A DNA stretch of 64,000 nt from assembly GCA_037447655.1 (NCBI GenBank), contig JBBHKE010003117.1, positions 115,557-179,556 of the forward strand, written 5' to 3'. The DNA is from Zygnema cylindricum (taxonomy: Eukaryota > Streptophyta > Zygnematophyceae > Zygnematales > Zygnemataceae). This document shows positions 40,622-52,235 of the stretch, piece after piece. A program made the translations under genes and the position numbers. The number at the start of each line of letters is the position of its first letter. Positions within the stretch are counted from its first letter, which is position 1. The notes beneath the pieces are model-generated. The model ran no database searches. It worked only from the letters and a program-made list of their open reading frames with translations, and had not been told where the DNA came from.

Positions 40622-41383
40622 TAAATGGATAAATATATAATTTTAATTATCTATTATTTCATAAAAAACTAGTTTTTCTTCAAATACGTGCTGCCTAATA
40701 ATTGTAGGTTCAAAAATATGGTGGCTGTAAATGTCGGCAGTCTGACAGATGTGTTTTGTTCGTCTGTACATCCGTTCGTCTTTTTTTCGAAAAATGTTTG
40801 ATTCACAATTTTTAGAATGTATTTTATTTTTTTCGTTTCGGTAGTATAGTTTTAGAACTATAAAGTATTATTTTAAATTTGTCTACGTTTTATGTGCTGC
40901 GCTAGCTGTAATATATCCCGGTTAAATAGTCACGGAACAGATTCTTATACGTGACATGCCACGTTATATAATGTTCATAGATAATGCAGTATAAAATAAA
41001 GTACTAAAAGTCCGTACGTTATATTTATAAAGTTATTGCCGATATGGAATTTGTTTGTCCTCGACCGATATATCGGGACCTCTGACCGTTCGATAACCGA
41101 TAACTCTATCGGTAACGGTGTTATCGCGATAATTTTTTCCCGATACACAACACTAATATATTGTAACAATTCAGTGTAATGCCGTACATATATGTGTACG
41201 TTCCATATATATCGCCAATAGTTATCGATATCGGTGTTATCGCTATTAAAACCGATAAATATCGGGTGCTTATCGGCTATAATACCGATAGCGTTTTATC
41301 GTACCTTCGATTATCGGCTACCCGAAAAAAGGTCCATATTGGTTATCGGCAAATCCCTACCGATACACAACATTAGTTTTTTG

Positions 41384-42305
41384 TTTGTCGTTTTGGTAAA
41401 GAGTATCATGCATGTCCCTTAACTGTCTTACTTCTTTTACGGTGTAATGTACTTTTGCCAGAAATGGAAAATGTCAATGACTACTCGCCAATGCAGAGAT
41501 ATCCCCAAAATATTTCGCAGTTTAGTGGAGTTCTTGAAAACTGTTCGCTTAGCCTTCCACGTGGCAGAGATAATTACAGCTGAGCCAAGATGCGCAGACA
41601 GCGTCATCAGTTGACATTTCTTTATTTATTATGTTTAATTGTTTATGGAGAAGTTTCCAAAAAGCGCGATGGTTAAACCACCTAAGGTACAACGCGTGAG
41701 ACGTCTTGACGACTTTAGAGGTTGTAATTATGACGTCACATTGGCTATCAATCAATCATACCTTTACAAAGTACGGAACCTTCCAGATTGGATGCTTCTG
41801 AAGACTAGATTTACAATGGATTTTGATGCTACATAGAAATCCACCCTTTTAAAGTGGATTCCAATTCCAAAATGTCTACGCACATAACTTGTAGCCTGCT
41901 TGCCACGTGGTCATTCACGTGGCCAGTCAGCGTCGCCAAAGCATGATGCTTGGGAGGTCTGACACGAGGCCACTCTTCAACTTCTCCAACTATTCAACTA
42001 AAGTCTGACGCATGTCTATGTTCCGAACTGAAGCTCTGCTGGCAGTCTGATACCCTTACAGGCGGGATTTTGGGTCCAGGGTCAGTTTTGCTACGCTGGA
42101 CAATGCTACAGTCGGACACGGCACACTATTGGACACAGCATGTAATGTTTTTTTCGGCATTTACATAAACTTTTTCCCCAGCAGACAAGTCTAATTTCCA
42201 TTTAAACACCGTCGATCGGTAAGAATCGGTATCTTCTTTTATCGTAAGAATCTTAGATTTCCATCGCAACCATTGGTTTAATAATTCGACAACATAGAAA
42301 ATGGG
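41384..42305. other. Ferritin upstream region
   Basis: No gene is supported. The region contains three CACGTG words (41,558; 41,904; 41,916), one TGACGTCA palindrome (41,731), the iron-response-like motif at 41,963 and a TATA box at 42,306. Together these make a plausible promoter for the ferritin gene. Confidence 0.55.
41963..41973 (+). promoter_or_regulatory. IDRS-like iron-dependent regulatory motif
   Basis: CACGAGGCCAC matches the first 11 positions of the plant ferritin iron-dependent regulatory sequence (CACGAGNCCNCCAC as I recall it). The last three positions differ. It lies about 340 bp before the putative TATA box. In Arabidopsis this element represses ferritin under low iron. Confidence 0.45.
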
Positions 42306-42312
42306 TATAAAG
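42306..42312 (+). promoter_or_regulatory. Putative ferritin TATA box
   Basis: TATAAAG at about 350 bp before the ferritin ATG. This would leave a 5' leader of roughly 320 nt. No upstream exon is needed. Confidence 0.45.
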
Positions 42313-42660
42313 GCCAGAAAATCACAACTGTAGTACGGTTCAGTATTGTAATGTAGCGATTCGCGGTCTACACTGTACGGTCAGTTACCGAGACTTTGGA
42401 TGCTACAGCCCGAAACTTGAATATAGTGTTGCAAAAGAACTCGCGCTACAACAAAATCACAAAAGTACAGCTATGATGCCGTACGTGTCTCCGTCTATGT
42501 GAACTTTGCGACTCTCTCTCTTCAATAACATACGCTTTCTATTCTTCGTAGAAAACTTTGGTGAAGCTGACCAATATTCCCACTTACACAAACAAAAGGG
42601 TGGTACAGTCTTTTCTCTTCTTGTTAACAACTTAATACCATTAGTAATCTGATTACGACC

Positions 42661-45600
42661 ATGACTATGGCTGCTTGCTTTGCCCGTCCCGCGTTCGCTG
42701 AGTTTGTATCGGCGAGTCTGGTTGACAAAACTTCAGGAACGTCCCCTTTGAAGGTCGAGTTTACAGCACGCAAAAACTTGTCAAAGCTAAGCACTCGCTC
42801 AGCAACAGTTATTCGAGCTGATGGAAGCCCGACAACAAATTCGACATTGACAGGCGTAGTTTTTGAACCTTTTGCGGAAGTCCAAAGCCAGTTGACAGCA
42901 GTTCCATCTACAAGCAACCAGTCTTATGCAAGGCAGAGATTCAGCCCAGCTTGTGAGGCTGCAATTAATGAACAAATAAAGTAAGAATTAAAAGCTTCCA
43001 AGTTTGTAACTTTTTACGTTGAGGATTTGTGTGCCTTTGCTTGGGTCATGTCTATTTCATAGGTTTTTTGGATCGCTTTAGCTTTTTATGTTTTTCTAAT
43101 GTGCCTTGAATCATAGTTTGGCGATTCTAAGCTGTGTGATACCGTGTTGTTTAGGGAATAACTCTGAAAAACCTTAGAAAAATAAAACTCTTAATCTGTT
43201 CATTTTGCCGTTCATGTTGTCTTGTTGTGTTGTTTTTGTGGCTAACCATTTTTGCCAGCTCTCTGTGTGGAGCAGTAGTCAGGTGAAGTTGTTGTCATGT
43301 ATAACATTACTGTCTGTCTAATATTTTCTGCTCTTTTTTGACAGTGTCGAGTATAACATGAGCTACCTTTATCACTCTCTTTTCGCTTACTTCGACCGTG
43401 ACTATGTTGGACTAAAAGGCTTTGCTCAGTAAGTTTGTCAATTCTCACCTCACTATTTTGCCGTCGTGTTTCCTTCTCATAAGCCTAACATCTATTTGAT
43501 GGATTTTTTGCACTATGGTTTCATGCTAAGTATGACGGCAGAAGAAAATTTAGAAAATTGAAAACATGAAGTTGTTTCGTAAGTGATGCTGTGATTATCT
43601 CGCGCCTTAGAGCTGAGGTGTTCGACACTGCCTTTAGTATTAGAGTTAATCACTCTAATTTGATTGCACGTTTTTTTGACTGAAAATCATAAGTGGTACA
43701 TAGTGAGCCCCGTGGCAAAACACAATCTAGTGGTACTTTGTCCTAAATCTGCGTTCTTGCTAATAATGTCATCATGTCTAATATCGACGCAAGTTGTATT
43801 GATAATGCACAGGTATTTCAAGAATGCAAGTTTGGAGGAGCGTGAGCACGCCGAGAAGTTTATGGAATACCAGGTTTGTAATTTTATCATTTATTGAGCT
43901 AGCTTTATTTTGTGTACATGAGTCCCCAGGCGGAAGACTTCACAATAAGATAGTTAAGGTACACTGCCCATTGCTTTTAGTGTTAAACATTTTTCGAGCA
44001 GTAAAACGTCTTTAACTTTAATGTTAACCATTGGATTTTCTTTTCAAGGCCAGCAATGCAAAGGACTTACCTTTCGGTTGATCCTCTGAAAAAAAAAAGC
44101 AATCCAATGGATGAAACTATTTTTAGAGACTTATAACTTTGTCAAAAATGATTAGCACTAATAACGATGGGCAGTGTAGTTTTTGTTGTTTAACTCTCTG
44201 TTACTGCCTTTTAAGGGGTTGAAACTCCCAGCTATTTTTGTTTTTCTCATTTAACTCTCAGTCACTGCCATTTTCAAGCTGTTGATGGACTTCAAATTCT
44301 AATTTTGTGGGGTGAAGCTGGCTTGCAGAATAAACGCGGAGGGAAAGTGAAGTTCCAGTCCATTATGATGCCAGACATGACTGAGTTTGACCATCCAGAG
44401 AAAGGCGATGCTTTGTTCGGTAATTCTCGTGCCTGTACATTTGAGTGTTTTTTTTTTTTTTTTTTAAATAGTATGCAAAATTGGAATGCACAGGACTTGT
44501 GGCGAATTATGCCCCTCATTTAACCTTCAACCACATCCAAGCCTAGGCCTGACTGTCTACCCAGGCTAGTTTGAAAACTGAGAAGTTGTTTGACATGTGA
44601 AGGCTGAGCACAGAGGATGTTATGTGGTACGAGATTGTATGTTTTTTTTTATATAAACGCTACTGATTTCTTTTTTCTCCCTTGTCCTCGTTTGAATCAA
44701 ACCACTATCCAAAAGGCATGTTACGCTTCTGTTCGGTGACATTTTCTGAAGGTTAACTTTTTTAGTAACTAGGGTTTTGAACCTCACAAATCCTTGATTG
44801 AAATGATCGAATTCCAGCCTCGTTCTTTTCTTTTAAAGAAGGAAAGCTGGTAAACTGGCGCAATTGTCTATTAGCGTTGACAGGCCAACCAGATTTGCAG
44901 CCTTGTTTAACTGACAACTTGAATCTGTGTGTTGGGAATGCAGCTATGGAGCTGGTTTTAGCTTTGGAAAAGCTCACTAACGAGAAGTTGCTCCAGTTGC
45001 ATGCGGTAATTGCCATTTTTTTGCTTCACAGACAGGGGGCATAAAGCTGTTTTTAAAAAAACTATGTTTGAGTATTTTTGTCCGTTTATTTCCTTCTATT
45101 CTGGACAGGTGTGTAGTGAATTAAGCAGAGCAGGTTTTAGGTTTCAATGGTAAATTTTGTCATTGATCTTATTACTTCTTCCCGTGATTCTCCTTTAAGG
45201 TGTGAAACAGGCTCTCAAAAGTGATTAGTTTGTTGTTTTGGCAAATTCTTTCCTTCCAGCCCAGTAATGTGCCTGCTGAAATTGTATTGCATTCTTGCGG
45301 TTTTGTGATGAAGCAAGACGTTTACCATATATTGTTTACTTGTCGACCCTAAAGGATGTGTTCTCTGGTTTTTTTGGGATGCAGGTCGCAGAGCAGAATA
45401 ATGACCCACAGCTTCTCGATTTTATCGAAGGCAACTTTTTGGCTGAGCAGGTATGAGTTCACCATTTTGAACTAGTATTTCCCCTAATATTGATTCCAGT
45501 CTACACCAATATTGAATTTATAGGAAAATCACACCGCTTGAGGCTAGCTTTTCTCCATTTTCCATCTCAGTGATTTATGAAAATCTGTTCTAATTTCGTC

Positions 45601-46494
45601 TGTTGGTACTCTAATGGACATAACTCAAAGCAAACTGTAAGCTTATGGCTAAACTGTACATCTTCAGTTTTTCCCTAGCTTTACATTTCACTTTTCTGTC
45701 TCACTTTTCTGGAAGTTTTCGTCACTTTTAGATTGAATTCAGGTCTTCAATATTACTCGAATGCTGGAGTCTATAGAACTCTGGTTGCAGTAATGTTGGT
45801 GTATGTCTGCAGTTATTTGGAGTGTCGCAGTCTCTGGTATATAAAGAGTCTGAGCCCTAGATTTTCTGAAATAAGTCTTTTGCAAAATCTGTAATTTTCT
45901 GCTACATGCTTTTGTCAGGGGTTTCAATTCAATGAAGGAACTGGATGTTTCCATCATTTGACCTTTTTTGTTCATCAGATTGCGGAGATACAAGGGTTTC
46001 TGTGTATTTTTTTGCATCACCATTCCTATTTTTTGTTGATAACTGGTATTATCTAGCATATCTGGCATTACTACTTGATAAGTCTTTTCAAAGGAAAACT
46101 GAGCGGTTAAAGTTTGTGAGTCACACCAGCAATAATGGCCTTTGTTCTCCCATTTTGCAGGTTGAAGATATTAAGAAGGTGTCAGAGTATGTTTCACAGC
46201 TTCGTCGAGTTGGAAAAGGGCTAGGTATGTGACGATTGGAGGGGAGCTGTAAAAGCTGGTTTTTCCTCTCCTTAGTAATTAATGCTTATAGTGTTGTCTG
46301 CCTTAGGTTCCAGAATATAGCCTTGGTGTCTAATGTGATTAATGTTGTTCCGTGGTCTTGTCATTCCTTTCCATGTGAACTCTTGCTGTTACTGTTTCCA
46401 TTTCCGTTCTGTTTCCTGCTTTCTTATTCTTAGGCTGTCGGGAAATGCAGGTGTGTACCAATTTGACCAGCAACTTCAAGAAGAGGCTGCTTAG
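42661..46494 (+). CDS. FER: Plant-type ferritin, plastid-targeted
   Basis: Eight exons: 42661-42980, 43345-43428, 43813-43873, 44329-44419, 44944-45005, 45385-45450, 46161-46224 and 46451-46494. They encode 263 residues. All seven introns are GT-AG and every phase closes. The eight-exon layout is that of plant ferritin genes. Exon 1 holds a Ser/Ala/Arg-containing plastid transit region and the plant extension peptide ([12 protein letters not shown]). The four-helix bundle follows, with the ferroxidase segment [20 protein letters not shown]146-x-x-E149 in EEREHAEK, and [25 protein letters not shown] and [17 protein letters not shown]. Role: 24-mer iron storage in plastids. Intron 3 contains a MITE. 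The upstream region has an iron-response-like motif. Confidence 0.95.
43959..44179. mobile_element. MITE family D, copy 3 (in ferritin intron 3)
   Basis: Left end GTACACTGCCCATTGCTTTT and right end reverse-complementing to CTACACTGCCCATCGTTATT. A GTGTTAA word follows the left end, as in copies at 21,878 and 52,030. It lies fully inside the intron and does not touch splice sites. Confidence 0.6.
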
Positions 46495-48501
46495 ACAAAT
46501 CGTTTACAAAAGGAATTTGGAATTTGTTGGAGTAACACCAATGTTTGTTTGGTTTACACTTCATGGTTTGGATATTTTCGACGTCGATTTATCGAGAGTT
46601 TTTCACTTGGCTTATTCTTAATCATGTTAGTAGCCTATACAGGAAAGCTCCATTCTAATTCTTGTCAGTCTGGCCTTTCTGGTTATTGCTTACAGGTTGA
46701 TAATTGGTGTGGTATCTTTTGTTGTCTTTAATTAGTTGTATCATGTATTTTTTGCTTAGCAAAAAAATGACACAACATTGGAGTTGACTTTGTGGGAAAA
46801 TTGGAAAACTTGTTGTGATATTTTGTATTTAGGGAGAGTGTACATTTAATGTCTTACTGAATTCCATTTTTCCTTCCACCTTCTTTCCTTAACCATGCGT
46901 GCATAATTTATTGATGTGGAGACACGAGTTGCAAAGAATCTGAAAACACATGGGTTTTTGGAAACATCACAAATATGCTTACAATTTTGGAATGATGGCT
47001 TGACACATCTTATCATCAATAGGATGTGGTAAAAATGCAGTGTGAATAATCTAAAGAAATGGAACAAAAAATGTAAATACTTTAAAGAAATGGAACAAAA
47101 TCACCATGACAGGCAGCTATTACCTTCAATTCACGACTGTTCTATTAGAAAGTCGCAGGGGAGCCTCTTAATGCACGATGTTTATTGCATCAACATTTCA
47201 CGAGTACACAAAAAAGTATCCATGGGTATTATGCATAGTGTCACGAAGTTTGAAATATTAATTTTAATGCTAGGTTATTTGTGACAATCTGTCGTATGTC
47301 TTCCTATTTTTTGGCAATTCTTTTAAGTAACTGTCTTTAATGTGTTCAATATATTCCTTCTGATTTTACTGTGGCTAGGACAATTTTAGTAACCCTGATT
47401 GCCGGAAATGCTTCTTAGGCACAACCATGGCGATGTTTGCAACACAATTTCTTGCCACAGCAGGAGATTTGTAAACATTGCACCATGTTGTTAGCGAATG
47501 TATAGATCTTTTAAAAGGTATATACATCTCCAAATAGTCCCTTCCCTGCAGTAGTTACGAAAGAAAAAGATGTGAGGGAAGGAACTTGTATTCAACATTG
47601 CGCTTTTCATTGACACCAAAAAATGCAGCACTCCGGTCAACCAGTAATTGTAAGCCAGGCCTTCTCAACGTCACTTATCAATTACGTGAAAACGTTACAC
47701 GAAACGAATCATTCCATCCCCACTTAGCGAACATATTATGCCCCATTATAAATTTGCCAGCCTGGTCAAAGCGAACATATCTACTGCTGTCTAGTCTCAA
47801 CTGTCTTAATTCCAACAGACGCAACATTTCTAGGATTTTCCGCATGCGAGTGACTCCCTCCTTTCGACGTCAAGAACTATTTTTTTTTTTATTATTATAC
47901 AGTTTGGTCGGATTTGACACAGTTTACAACGGAAACCGGAAAATTACTCCTCGGATCAAGATTGACAACGATTCACAAGTTTGTCTTCCGTGGATTCGTA
48001 ATTCTATATCAGGAGTGAAAAGACAGGTTTTTCATTTAGGTCAAAATCTAAAACTGACGAAATGCAAGCAACCTTTATATATAGTGGCCGGTTCAAGAAG
48101 CTGAAACGTCGTTACATTTGTCACGATTCCCACCGTGTTACGGCGTGACTTTTGAAAATGTTTCTATAAACGGCGGAGATGTGGAACCAAACTCCAGGAC
48201 GAATTCAGTGCTCCTTTCTGTATTTTCTTTGCAAATGAACCTTTGCCATTAGACTAATTAAGTAATTATACGGATAGGCACACAAATGTATTTCCAATGT
48301 ACCTGTTGGCAACAAGCCAACAACAAGTCGATGCTAACACTAATCGATGACAGATTCATGGCATTGAACGAATTTGAAGCTTCTTTGGTACAAACGCCAT
48401 CCAATCCTCGTACCTCGTTCACACGACGTTTTCACGTTTATTAAGGGAAATTCTTAGGAATGATAACTCTTTTGTCATTTTGAATTGTCAGGTGCCTCCT
48501 C
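46495..48501. other. Intergenic, ferritin to methyltransferase
   Basis: Contains the ferritin 3' region. A 172-codon open frame at 47,586-48,104 begins at TTG, lacks an early ATG and shows no domain. It is not called as a gene. Confidence 0.4.
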
Positions 48502-50961
48502 ATGGCACAAAAATATACGCTCGGTTTCTCTTGCCAGTCATGTCAATTGTCCAGAAAGAGTTTGTGTGTTGTAACGCCCGCAAGTATGTATCTCACACGT
48601 GGAAAACTACGAGTCCGCTACATGCAGCAATTTGTTAACGGTAGACTATCTCTCACTCTGTCGCATAGCCATTCTTTCCTTCAAACGTAACATATTTTAA
48701 TTTCTGGCGTGTAAATTGAGGTGCTGCTAAGCATGTAAGTCTGTTTTATCAGCTGGCTTTTTCATGGTAGCACTCATGCCGCTACAGATTAACAGTTGGT
48801 AAGACCATCGGCAATAATAGCCTCTGAGGAACGGAATCAACTGACCTGGTATCTCGTCTGACTTGCAGGGTGTGGAAATATCCAAGCTCAGTATAGAATG
48901 CCACTCTGGCAGTCATATGAAAGCCAACTACATTTGAAAGCTTCCAGTCTTACTGGTCATAGTAACCCCCAATTGCAATGTACTGGCAGCTCGAAATTGG
49001 CGCCAAGAAGAGGAAGTTTTGGAAGAAATGTACACTCGTTAGACATTGTCTCATCCATAAAACAACAGACTTCCGAGAACGATCTGCAGTTTGAGAACTC
49101 GGACGTGGGGAAGCTTACACTGGAAGGCGCAAAATTCACCACTCTTGCTCACCAGTACGTTCCATGTCCATGCTAAGTTTTGTTTTCTTAGCAGACACAA
49201 AAAGTATTTGACAAAATAAGTACTAAGCCAAAACAAGTATTAAGACAAAATAAGTGTTAAGGCACAAAAAATGTTGACTCAAATAGCACAGGTGCTGGTG
49301 GGCACCATGATGTGACCATGCAGGATTTGGAGGAGAGTGGTGCGGCCTGGGGATGTTGTTGTGGATGCAACATGTGGTAATGGACATGACACACTTGCTC
49401 TGGCTCGGCTGGCAATCAGTTGGGAGAGTGAGAGTGAGTGTATGATTGGTACTGTGATCGCACTTGACAAGCAGGCAGAAGCTGTGGCCGCTACAACAGC
49501 GATTCTGGAGAAGTCACTTTTTCCTGCCGAGGTTTGTAGCTTTTTAAATTTGATTAGGTTGACTTTTTCTAGTTTGTCTAGGTTGGCAAGGGAGATGCTT
49601 TTATGTCTGACATTTTTGTAAGTTCCGTGGTCATTGGTTCTTACAACTAGACATAGTTCAGTCTTCTGCAATGCGGATGACTAGAGGTGTGAACTTGCAA
49701 TGTTACATGTTGCAGTGTACACCATGGTTTTGTTGTTTCTGCTGTGGAAAAACCATTTCATTCTATCTTCGCTGGGATTATATGTATTAAGTTTCTCTGT
49801 TAAATGCTGTGAGGTTAATTTCGGTTATCTAGTTCTAAGTTCTCTGGCCTGCTGCAGGTAAATTGCTCTTAGCCAGTTTTTTCTGACTTATCGATTGCCT
49901 GGTTTGGCGCAGTTGGAGAGAGTACGATTGGAGTGCATTTGCCACTCCCAATTACGTTCATTTGCATTGCCTTCCTCTGTCAGGTGAGCAAAGCCAGCGG
50001 TCGAGTATGTATCCATACTCTTCCAGCTTATGTTTCTTCCTGAGTTGCCTCGGCCACTGATGTAAAGCTGTTTTCATCCTACGTTCCTGGCTTCTGTGTT
50101 TTGAGGCTGTATCTTTGTCCTGTGAAGCAAATTGCCATTTTTCTGATCTTTACATTATTGTTTGGATACTCTTTGTTCAGACTTGTGGCTTTCAATCTCG
50201 GCTACCTACCAGGAGGTAACAAAGAGATCATCACACAGGGGAGCTTTACAGTAGAAGCTTTAAAGGCTTCCGCTGAACTCTTGGCTCCTGGTGGTCTCAT
50301 TTCAGTTCTGGCTTATGTTGGCCATCCTGAAGCATGGTGAGACTGATTCCGAGTCACTTTGAAAAAGAAAGAAAAATGATTATGATGGCCAGAATCACCG
50401 TTGGCAACTGATGTCAGTTCGAGTATTTTGATTCATGTAACGTGGTTGAAATTATTCAAAACCGGCTATAGAAGACCAATGTTGGCCCCATGTGCTATGT
50501 TTTAAAAGGAGAATGTAAGGAAGCATTGTGATTTTGTCAAAAATTTGGCTAATTGAGCTTTTTGCAGTAAACAGTAGTGGCTTAAAGTACTTTATTATTC
50601 ATGTCATTTGATGGTGAAGTTGCTGGAAGGTCAATCGGATGATATCAACTGCATTTTCCCCTCGAACATTAATGATCAGTCAGAGGTTTTTTTTAGAAAC
50701 TGTGATTCTTACAAGGAAGCTTCCGCATTTTTAGGAGTGATTTGTCTCTTAGTGAACTGGACTCCCCTTGCCATGCACTATTGCTAAGATAATCGTCTTT
50801 GTCTCCTTGACATGACTTGACACAGGGAGGAATTCGAAGCTGTGAAGCAGTTTGCTGTTGGTCTTTCTCCACAGCAATGGGATTGTACTCTTCAGGAACG
50901 GTTAAACCGCCCTCTTTGTCCACGCCTCTTACTTCTTCACAGAAAGGCCAGTTCTCACTAA
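48502..50961 (+). CDS. MnmM/YtqB-family methyltransferase, probably plastid tRNA wobble-uridine modification
   Basis: Six exons: 48502-48640, 48869-49154, 49324-49531, 49913-49983, 50181-50336 and 50826-50961. They give 331 residues. All are GT-AG and all phases close. The first ~130 residues are Ser/Arg-rich and unconserved, consistent with a plastid transit peptide. The Rossmann methyltransferase core follows: [18 protein letters not shown] (SAM motif I, ~149-166), [10 protein letters not shown], then the family signature [12 protein letters not shown] (238-249) and [20 protein letters not shown]. YtqB/MnmM proteins methylate aminomethyl-2-thiouridine at tRNA position 34 in bacteria. Plastid action is inferred. 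The exon 1 donor (G|GTAGAC) is weak, so the N-terminus is the least certain part. Confidence 0.85.
49195..49275. repeat. Short 'acaaaataagtattaag' repeats in intron 2
   Basis: Four to five imperfect units of about 17-20 bp lie in methyltransferase intron 2, between exon 2 and exon 3. Confidence 0.6.
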
Positions 50962-52029
50962 GGTCTGTATACTTGTGCCGTAGGATAAAATGCTGGCCAT
51001 TCGCTTCTCTTTAAATCATTTCAATAGTGTTGTGGTATGTTAGGAGTCCACTTAGTCTTTTGTTGTAGATGCCAGCACTTCTTTGTAATATTTCATTTCT
51101 TTGTGTTGTATAGACTGAAGATGTGTTACAGTTAACACATGTAATCTCAGTTTTGCATTCAGTTTAAGTGGTTTCACCCGGACCTCTATTTTTTGGATCC
51201 CGTTTCTGAAGGGGTACGTCAGTCTCTATGCGTTTTATGATGTTTTTTTAATTGTTTACAATGCTATTAGATTATGTTTGGATCTTACACATTCCTGGGG
51301 AGAACAGATAAGCTTCTTTAAATTTTTATTCACCAATTTATTTCCCTTTGTTTGCTGCAGGAACCATGAAATCAGTTTTTTCAAATATTGTTCGACTTAA
51401 TTCTTTTTCTACAAACCTATGGGCTTCTTTTTTTTTTTTTTTTTTTTTAGCTGTCGTATAGGAGTATCGCAAGGTTCAGATTCTAACTGTAATTTTCTCT
51501 TTTATTACTAATATTGTGAACCCATTAATGTAATGTAATTTATTGCCGCCTATAGTGAGGCAAACTCTTATTGTGAGGGCAAAATAAAGGACAGAATATA
51601 GAGTGGATAAACTTTAGTAATAGGGTAACAGAATTTTGCAGTTTCGGTATTAGGGCCCATAAACAGTCTACTAGATAGGAGATATTTCAAAATGCTAGAA
51701 TAGAATAACGCAAAGTGCTTTAGTAAAACACCATTATTTCTATTAGCGGAAAGGGTCCATTGACCGGAAATGGGAAAAAGTAGGTCCCTAATAGGAAGTA
51801 GTTTCCTATTGGTCCTGTTTCTACTCGCACACATTAGATACAACATTTCTGATTATAATTCAAGGTTTCAAAGTATATGGTAGTGTTGCAAGTTTCACTG
51901 TGCTTTTCTCATTTTTTTCTAGGAAAATTTTCTTCCTTTTAAATGATTCAATATCTCCAAGGATGGTATGACATGTGGCACATAATTATGCTTATGTACT
52001 CTGACAAAAAGTAAAATTGCCTACATTCT
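50962..52029. other. Intergenic, 3' flank of methyltransferase gene
   Basis: AT-rich with a 20-base T run near 51,430. No supported gene. Confidence 0.5.
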
Positions 52030-52235
52030 CTACAACGCTAATCGTTATTAGTGTTACCGTCTTTTTGGCCACTTAAAACATCTTTTCCCTTTGCACACTT
52101 ATCGGATTGTCAATGGGAGACCGCCAAGAGATTGTCAATGGGAGACCGCCCAAGAGGAAGGTGTGACAAGTGTGCATGGAGAGAAGATGTTTTAAGTGGC
52201 GAAAAAAACTTTAACAATAATAGTGAATAGTGTAG
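52030..52235. mobile_element. MITE family D, copy 2
   Basis: About 54-bp inverted ends. Left is CTACAACGCTAATCGTTATT continuing to GGCCACTTAAAACATCTT. The right reverse-complements to CTACACTATTCACTATTATT continuing to CGCCACTTAAAACATCTT. A 23-bp core, 'gattgtcaatgggagaccgcc', is doubled in the centre. It is the best-preserved copy of the family. Confidence 0.8.

Larger units (their letters stand above)
34141..41375. mobile_element. Composite hAT transposon unit, 7.2 kb
   Basis: The left end is TAGTGTTGTGTATCAG and the right end CCGATACACAACATTA. The 8 bp outside are GTATTTTG (34,133-34,140) and GTTTTTTG (41,376-41,383), a seven-of-eight match of the length hAT elements generate. Inside, in order: a full element in plus orientation (34,141-37,740), then a second internal segment in inverted orientation (about 37,741-41,155). 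A second copy of the 3' subterminal region in plus orientation follows (41,156-41,375). Both termini are rich in TATCGG/CCGATA subterminal words. The transposase is decayed in both halves. Confidence 0.8.

Noticed and set aside
41549-41836. Short overlapping frames upstream of ferritin
   Set aside because: They are on both strands, under 70 codons and lie in the promoter-like region. No coding signature.
47586-48104. 172-codon open frame between ferritin and the methyltransferase gene
   Set aside because: It starts at TTG, has no early ATG, mixed low-value composition and no domain or splice context.
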